Source: Pedobacter schmidteae | GTDB lineage: Bacteria > Bacteroidota > Bacteroidia > Sphingobacteriales > Sphingobacteriaceae | Assembly (NCBI RefSeq): GCF_900564155.1 | Contig: NZ_LS999839.1 | Location: 3,965,097-4,029,096 of the forward strand | Reading direction: 5' to 3' | Length of the DNA stretch: 64,000 nt | Shown here: piece by piece, positions 59,155 through 64,000 of the stretch | How the letters are laid out: each line of letters begins with the position of its first letter | Numbering within the stretch: position 1 is the first letter of the stretch | The notes under the pieces: generated by a model | What the model saw: the letters and a program-made list of their open reading frames with translations, nothing else | Databases searched by the model: none | What the model was told of the DNA's origin: nothing | Translations under genes and position numbers: made by a program

Positions 59155-61473
59155 ATGAACAAACCTCTCTTTTTCCCAATTTTATTGGGGCTTTTTGTGT
59201 TATGTACTTTTTTAGCAAAAGCACAACCAGGTCCTGCCAAATTTCCTATAATTCCTGATCCGGATTTTTTGGAGCCTTATGCCGGTAGTTTTCAGCTCAA
59301 TCGACATACCGTTTTGTTGTTTGATACAATCATAATGAAAAAGGATGTTGCTGTTTTTACACAACAGCTAAACAACCATAGCGGATTTGCTTTAGCAGCT
59401 TCGACAGATACAAGGAATCCGATTCACTATATATGGTTTACTATAGACACTAGCTTTAATGTGAAGGAGTCTTCTTTCAGGCGCAAAGAAGGGTATCGGC
59501 TTAGTGTGGCTCCAAACCATATACAGGTAAAAGCAGCAGATATTGCAGGTTTATTTTATGGTCTGCAGTCGTTGATTCAGCTGATAAAAAAATCCCCAAA
59601 AGGAAACCTTAGCATTCCGGCTTGTATCGTACAGGATGCGCCGCGCTTTGCTTACAGGGGGATGCACCTTGATGTGAGCCGTCATATGTTTCCTGTGCGG
59701 AAGTTGAAAGAATGGATTGATTTGTTGTCCTTATACAAGATCAATACTTTTCACTGGCATCTTACAGATGATCAGGGTTGGAGGATAGAGATCAAAAAAT
59801 ATCCGGCATTACAGACGGTGGCGGCTTACCGAAAAGAAACCATTATTGGCCATAAAAGGGCAAATCCGCATGTTTTTGATGGGCAGAAGTATGGAGGTTA
59901 TTATACACAGGACGAAATAAAAGAGGTGGTAAAGTACGCTACAGACAGGCATATCAATGTAATTCCGGAAATAGATATGCCCGGGCATGCCCAGGCGGTG
60001 CTAGCTGCTTACCCTAAACTGGGTTGTACTGGGGGGGCTTACGAAACAGCCACTTTCTGGGGCGTTTTTGAAGATGTTTTTTGTGCCGGCAAAGAAGAGA
60101 CCTTTAATTTTTTGACCGATGTGATGGATGAGATATTGCCACTTTTTCCATCAGCATATATCCATATAGGAGGGGATGAATGTCCTAAAACCAGATGGAA
60201 AGTCTGCCCCGATTGTCAAAAACGAATGAAAGCCCAGGGACTGAAAGATGAGCATGAACTGCAAAGTTATTTCATTCGCAGAATGGAACGCTATCTGCAG
60301 GACAAGGGGAGGAAAGTTATTGGCTGGGACGAGATTTTAGAAGGGGGATTGGCCCCTTCGGCTACGGTAATGAGCTGGACTGGCCTGGAAGGGGGCATTG
60401 CTGCTGCAAAAATGAAGCATGATGTGATCATGACACCGGAAAAGTATGTTTACCTGGATTATTACCAGTCGCACCAGGAAACCGAGCAGATTGCTGCGGG
60501 TGGCTTTACACCATTAAGTAAGATATACGGTTATGAGCCTGTTCCCGAGGTGCTGAATGAGGAGGAAGCAAAATATATTAAAGGTGTTCAGGCCAATGTG
60601 TGGTCTGAATATTTAAATACACCTGAAAAAGCCGAATACATGATGTTCCCCAGGGTAATTGCTCTGGCGGAAATTGCCTGGACACAAAAGAACAAAAAAA
60701 ATTATGCTGGCTTTTTGGACAGATTAAGGACACAGGAGAAAATGTTGGAAGGATTTAAAATCAACCGTTTTAAAAATTACGATGAGGTAATGGGCAGCAC
60801 GCAGTTTGTAAACGGGGCCCTGCAGTTGAGCCTGCAAAGCTCGTTGCCAAAGGGCATCATCAGGTACAGCACAAACGGAGAAAATCCAAATGCACAAAGC
60901 CCGACATATAAACAAGCATTGCAGATTAGGGATAGTCAGCAAATCAGGGCTGCCGTTTTTAGAAAAGATACAATGATACCCCCGGTGGTATTTGGAAAAG
61001 ACTTTAGCATTAGTAAAAGTACGGGCAAAAAGATCCGTTTTCGTCGCCCGCCAAAAGAAGGTTATGCACCTGAAGGAGGAATGGCTTTAGTGAACGGCGT
61101 AAGCGGGAGTAAATTGTATAATGACGGAGAGTGGACTGGCTTTAGCGGTGAAGATATGGAGGTGGTGATTGATCTGGAAAAAGAGCAGGAAGTATCTCTG
61201 CTTGGCATAAATATATTAAAGTATCACTGGCAGCGAATGTGGGAACCACAACTACTTAAATTTGAAGTTTCGACGGACGACAAAAACTACATTGAAGTCT
61301 ATCGGCAAAATAGTTTTGAGGTAGAGGGAATCAATCAGATCAGGGCCAAAATAGCGTCGGTTATGGCACGCTATATTAAAGTTACGGCAATCAGCAAAGG
61401 GATTATCCCCGAAGGAGCTTATGGTGCAGGAGGGAAAGCCTGGTTACTGGCCGACGAAATTTTTGTTCATTAA
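59155..61473 (+). CDS. Secreted beta-N-acetylhexosaminidase (GH20)
   Basis: A 772-residue enzyme cleaving terminal GlcNAc or GalNAc. A signal peptide (LLGLFVLCTFLAKAQ) is followed by a GH20b domain (about 30-160), the catalytic GH20 barrel (165-515) with THFHWHLTDDQGW-type NTFHWHLTDDQGW and the catalytic Asp341-Glu342 in HIGGDECP, then a chitobiase-type region and an F5/8 type C-like C-terminal domain (about 640-770, carbohydrate binding). Probably surface or periplasmic. The GntP gene follows 13 bases later, so they share an operon. Confidence 0.95.
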   Translation: MNKPLFFPILLGLFVLCTFLAKAQPGPAKFPIIPDPDFLEPYAGSFQLNRHTVLLFDTIIMKKDVAVFTQQLNNHSGFALAASTDTRNPIHYIWFTIDTSFNVKESSFRRKEGYRLSVAPNHIQVKAADIAGLFYGLQSLIQLIKKSPKGNLSIPACIVQDAPRFAYRGMHLDVSRHMFPVRKLKEWIDLLSLYKINTFHWHLTDDQGWRIEIKKYPALQTVAAYRKETIIGHKRANPHVFDGQKYGGYYTQDEIKEVVKYATDRHINVIPEIDMPGHAQAVLAAYPKLGCTGGAYETATFWGVFEDVFCAGKEETFNFLTDVMDEILPLFPSAYIHIGGDECPKTRWKVCPDCQKRMKAQGLKDEHELQSYFIRRMERYLQDKGRKVIGWDEILEGGLAPSATVMSWTGLEGGIAAAKMKHDVIMTPEKYVYLDYYQSHQETEQIAAGGFTPLSKIYGYEPVPEVLNEEEAKYIKGVQANVWSEYLNTPEKAEYMMFPRVIALAEIAWTQKNKKNYAGFLDRLRTQEKMLEGFKINRFKNYDEVMGSTQFVNGALQLSLQSSLPKGIIRYSTNGENPNAQSPTYKQALQIRDSQQIRAAVFRKDTMIPPVVFGKDFSISKSTGKKIRFRRPPKEGYAPEGGMALVNGVSGSKLYNDGEWTGFSGEDMEVVIDLEKEQEVSLLGINILKYHWQRMWEPQLLKFEVSTDDKNYIEVYRQNSFEVEGINQIRAKIASVMARYIKVTAISKGIIPEGAYGAGGKAWLLADEIFVH

Positions 61474-61486
61474 TCATTTAGTAGAC

Positions 61487-62800
61487 ATGACAATTGCTAT
61501 CGTTTTATCTTGTATCCTGTTGCTGATCCTATTGGTTTCGGCTTTCAGGGTTAATGCTTTTATTTCCTTCCTTATCGTATCCATACTGGCGGGCATTCTG
61601 TTGGGCATTCCGTTAAATAAAGTAGCCGGGTCTGTTGAAAAGGGAATAGGTGATGTGTTGGGCTCGTTGGTCGTCATATTTACCGTTGGGGCAATGATGG
61701 GAAAATTGGTAGCCCAAAGTGGGGCCGCCCAAAAAATAGCAGCTTCGATGATGCGTTTGTTTGGCGAAAAATATATTCAATGGGGCGTAGTTACTACCGG
61801 ATTTCTGATTGGCATACCCCTGTTTTATGGAATCGGCTTTGTACTGATGGTACCCTTAATTTTTTCGATGGTTTATAAGTACAAACTCCCGGCTATGTAT
61901 GTCGGTTTGCCTATGTTGTCGGCCTTATCCGTAACCCATGGCTTTTTACCACCCCATCCATCGCCTTCGGCTTTGGCCATACAATTTAACGCCAACATGG
62001 GGCTTACGCTATTGTATGGATTGGTTATTGCTATTCCAGCTATCGTTGTAGGCGGCCCGCTTTTTTCCAGAACCTTAAAACATATCTCATCGGTGCCGCT
62101 AAGCACTTTTGTATCGGCCGATAAGCCTGAGACAGAATTGCCAGGGGCATTTAATAGCTTTTTTACCGCTTTGCTGCCGGTGCTATTGTTAATTGGCGCT
62201 ACCATATTTACTTTTTCTAATAATCAGGATCCTGCATTGGTACAGTTTTTTGCTTTTGCCGGTAGTCCTACTATTGTGATGCTGGTTGCCTTGGTTACCG
62301 CAACTTTTACGCTGGGTATTTTTCAGGGGAAAAAGATGGGCGAGGTGATGAATATTTACGCTGAATCTATCAAAGATGTAGCCATGATTCTGCTCATTGT
62401 TGGCGGATCAGGGGCATTGAAGCAGGTTTTGATAGATAGTGGCGTAAATGACCAGATTGCGCTACTTTTGAAGGACCTGGATATGCAGCCTTTGTTTTTG
62501 GGTTGGCTAATTGCTGCGCTTATTCGTTTTTGCGTAGGTTCGGCTACGGTTGCTGGATTGACAACTGCCGGAATTATTTTACCTTTAATGGCAGCAGCTC
62601 ATGTAAATCCCAACCTGATGGTTTTGGCTGTTGGGGCGGGAAGCCTCATGTTTTCGCATATCAATGATGCGGGGTTCTGGATGTTTAAAGAGTATTTTAA
62701 CTTAAATATGAAAGATACCTTTAAGTCCTGGGCGGCCATGGAATCGATTGTGGGCATTGTAGGCCTCATTGGTGTACTTTTATTAAATCAAATTATTTAA
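61487..62800 (+). CDS. GntP family permease
   Basis: A 437-residue inner-membrane proton symporter with about 12 hydrophobic helices. The start is the ATG at 61487 (MTIAIVLSCILLL); an upstream frame to 61421 overlaps the hexosaminidase gene and is not needed. Features of the GntP/DsdX family are GVVTTGFLIGIPLFYGIGFV, SVTHGFLPPHPSP and HINDAGFWMFKEYFNL. Members carry gluconate, D-serine or similar acids; here D-amino-acid use is suggested by the next genes. Two bases precede the RidA gene. Confidence 0.92.
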   Translation: MTIAIVLSCILLLILLVSAFRVNAFISFLIVSILAGILLGIPLNKVAGSVEKGIGDVLGSLVVIFTVGAMMGKLVAQSGAAQKIAASMMRLFGEKYIQWGVVTTGFLIGIPLFYGIGFVLMVPLIFSMVYKYKLPAMYVGLPMLSALSVTHGFLPPHPSPSALAIQFNANMGLTLLYGLVIAIPAIVVGGPLFSRTLKHISSVPLSTFVSADKPETELPGAFNSFFTALLPVLLLIGATIFTFSNNQDPALVQFFAFAGSPTIVMLVALVTATFTLGIFQGKKMGEVMNIYAESIKDVAMILLIVGGSGALKQVLIDSGVNDQIALLLKDLDMQPLFLGWLIAALIRFCVGSATVAGLTTAGIILPLMAAAHVNPNLMVLAVGAGSLMFSHINDAGFWMFKEYFNLNMKDTFKSWAAMESIVGIVGLIGVLLLNQII

Positions 62801-62802
62801 AT

Positions 62803-63282
62803 ATGACTATGGAAACTTTTAATGCAGATGAGCAGTTTAATCAACTGGGGCTAACTTTGCCACCGGCACCGGCACCTTTGGGTGTTTACAAGCCATTTTT
62901 GATAGATGGTAAATACCTCTATTTGTCGGGACATGGGCCTGTTAATGACGACAGGAGTTTAATGATAGGTCGTATTGGCGCCGATCTTGATCAGGAGGAC
63001 GGCAAGTTGGCGGCCAGGCAGGTGGGGTTAACCATGTTGTCGACCATTAAAACAAATCTGGGAAGCCTAAATCGTGTAAAAAGAGTAATTAAGGTGTTAG
63101 GTATGGTCAATTGTACACCTGATTTCGAGAAACATCCTTTTGTAATTAATGGTTGTAGTGAACTGTTTGCACAGGTTTGGGGCAATGAAAATGGAATAGG
63201 TACCCGTAGTGCGGTGGGCTTTGGCTCGTTGCCCGACAATATTCCCGTTGAAATCGAAGCTTTGTTTGAGCTACATGACTAA
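62803..63282 (+). CDS. RidA family protein (reactive intermediate deaminase-like)
   Basis: A 159-residue member of the YjgF/YER057c/UK114 family. Family features are YLYLSGHGPVND near residue 45, the mid region LTMLSTIKTNLGSL, and GTRSAVGFGSLPDNIPVEIEA with the catalytic Arg in GTRSAV. RidA proteins hydrolyse reactive enamines or imines made by PLP enzymes; the neighbour is such an enzyme. It overlaps the next gene by eight bases (63275-63282). Confidence 0.9.
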   Translation: MTMETFNADEQFNQLGLTLPPAPAPLGVYKPFLIDGKYLYLSGHGPVNDDRSLMIGRIGADLDQEDGKLAARQVGLTMLSTIKTNLGSLNRVKRVIKVLGMVNCTPDFEKHPFVINGCSELFAQVWGNENGIGTRSAVGFGSLPDNIPVEIEALFELHD

Positions 63283-64000
63283 CGAATATATGGAACAGGA
63301 TTGGTATCAAATAGATGGTGTTCATGACCTGGATTCGCCAGCATTGGTTTTTTATACCGAACGGATTGTAGCTAATATTGAACTGCTAAAAAGGAGTATC
63401 GATTCGATTGCCCGATTACGCCCTCATGTAAAAACGCATAAATCGGCCGAAATTACGCAGCTGCTGATCCAGGCGGGAATCATGAAGTTTAAATGTGCTA
63501 CTATTGCTGAGGCCGAAATGCTAGGTAGTTGTGGGGCAGCGGATGTGTTGTTGGCCTATCAGCCTGTTGGTCCAAAAATAGACCGTTTTATAAGGCTGAT
63601 GAGCACTTTTCCGTTAACCCAATTTTCGTGTTTGTTGGACAATGAGGTGACTTTGGATCAGCTAGCCCTGGCTGCCAAAAGTTCAGGTCGGGATATTACT
63701 GTATTTCTGGACCTGAATTTAGGAATGAACCGTACAGGAATAACACCAGGCAAAAATGCAGTTGCCCTATATCGAAAGGCATTTGAAAACGAAGGCATTC
63801 GTATCGCAGGATTGCATGGTTACGACGGACATATTCACGATTCATCGTTGGAACGAAGAAAGGAACAATGGCAACAGGGATGGGATTCTATTCAAACCAT
63901 GAAAGATGAAATCCTGGCCGATGGTTTACCTGCTCCGCTTATCGTTGCCGGTGGCACGCCAACCTATCCTTTTTATGCGGCACAACAGGAGGTTGAATGT
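63275..64000 (+). CDS. D-threonine aldolase-like PLP enzyme (partial, C-terminus outside window)
   Basis: The frame opens at ATG 63275 inside the RidA gene and runs to the window end (242 residues, no stop). It has the alanine-racemase-like N-terminal fold of D-threonine aldolases: LDSPALVFYTERI, the PLP-lysine segment RPHVKTHKS (49-57), DLNLGMNRTGI, and GLHGYDGHIH. D-threonine aldolases split D-3-hydroxy-amino acids to glycine and an aldehyde; D-serine dehydratase is a close alternative. With GntP and RidA it suggests uptake and breakdown of D-amino acids. Confidence 0.88.
   Translation, partial: MTNEYMEQDWYQIDGVHDLDSPALVFYTERIVANIELLKRSIDSIARLRPHVKTHKSAEITQLLIQAGIMKFKCATIAEAEMLGSCGAADVLLAYQPVGPKIDRFIRLMSTFPLTQFSCLLDNEVTLDQLALAAKSSGRDITVFLDLNLGMNRTGITPGKNAVALYRKAFENEGIRIAGLHGYDGHIHDSSLERRKEQWQQGWDSIQTMKDEILADGLPAPLIVAGGTPTYPFYAAQQEVEC

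Noticed and set aside
61421..61486. Longer N-terminus of the GntP permease
   Set aside because: The extra residues overlap the hexosaminidase gene and do not look like a membrane-protein start; the ATG at 61487 begins directly with the first helix.

Overview
The window looks like chromosome of a Sphingobacteriaceae bacterium, most likely Pedobacter or a close relative (phylum Bacteroidota). The reasons are a SusC/SusD pair under an ECF sigma/FecR pair, a second TonB receptor with a DUF4249 lipoprotein, an outer-membrane barrel of the OMP_b-brl type, many lipoproteins with short signal peptides, several TAnnTTTG -7 promoter boxes, few Shine-Dalgarno sites, and moderate-to-low GC. I see no rRNA, tRNA, CRISPR array, phage, integrase or transposase. 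Most of the window is ordinary, densely packed chromosome; the accessory parts are the PUL-like locus at 24-35 kb and several odd intergenic repeats.

Layout. 1-5 kb (minus strand): partial TonB/OMP barrel, lipoprotein, kdsB, deoxynucleoside kinase, trpS. 5-8.3 kb (plus): PlsC-like acyltransferase, gatC, LolD/MacB-type ATPase, PduO-type adenosyltransferase, a DUF2795 protein and a 53-residue membrane protein. 8.3-14.6 kb: ispD and queA (minus), a lipoprotein and a MacB-type permease (plus), ogt and an aspartate aminotransferase (minus). 14.7-18.1 kb (plus): CDF exporter, Nudix hydrolase, bioA, and a ferritin-like di-iron protein. 18.1-23.9 kb (minus): the complete four-gene ligase-associated DNA repair cassette (exonuclease, ATP-dependent ligase, DEXH helicase, PdeM).

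24.1-35.2 kb (plus) is one regulated nutrient-uptake locus: ECF sigma, FecR anti-sigma, SusC with an STN signalling domain, SusD, two lipoproteins sharing a DUF5000-like carbohydrate-binding C-terminus, and a DUF4855 protein. A minus-strand promoter-like box and a strong minus-strand terminator in the fecR-susC gap predict a ~90-nt antisense RNA, placed like the DonS-type PUL repressor RNAs of Bacteroides. This is the most interesting signal in the window. 35.3-40.7 kb: an esterase, Crp/Fnr-like and Lrp/AsnC regulators, and a TonB receptor with a DUF4249 lipoprotein. 40.8-44.4 kb: two soluble orphan histidine kinases around an aldose-1-epimerase. 44.4-50 kb (minus): enoyl-CoA hydratase, secreted protein, LTA-synthase-like phosphotransferase, DPP4. 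50-54.3 kb (minus): ComEC, translationally coupled to a helix-hairpin-helix/outer-membrane-barrel protein, and a MerR regulator.

54.5-64 kb: alaS, followed by 11-bp tandem repeats and a 19-bp perfect hairpin; a zinc-less sirtuin; a lone ExbD; a small membrane protein; then a plus-strand operon of GH20 hexosaminidase, GntP permease, RidA and a D-threonine-aldolase-like enzyme (cut by the window end), suggesting amino-sugar and D-amino-acid use.
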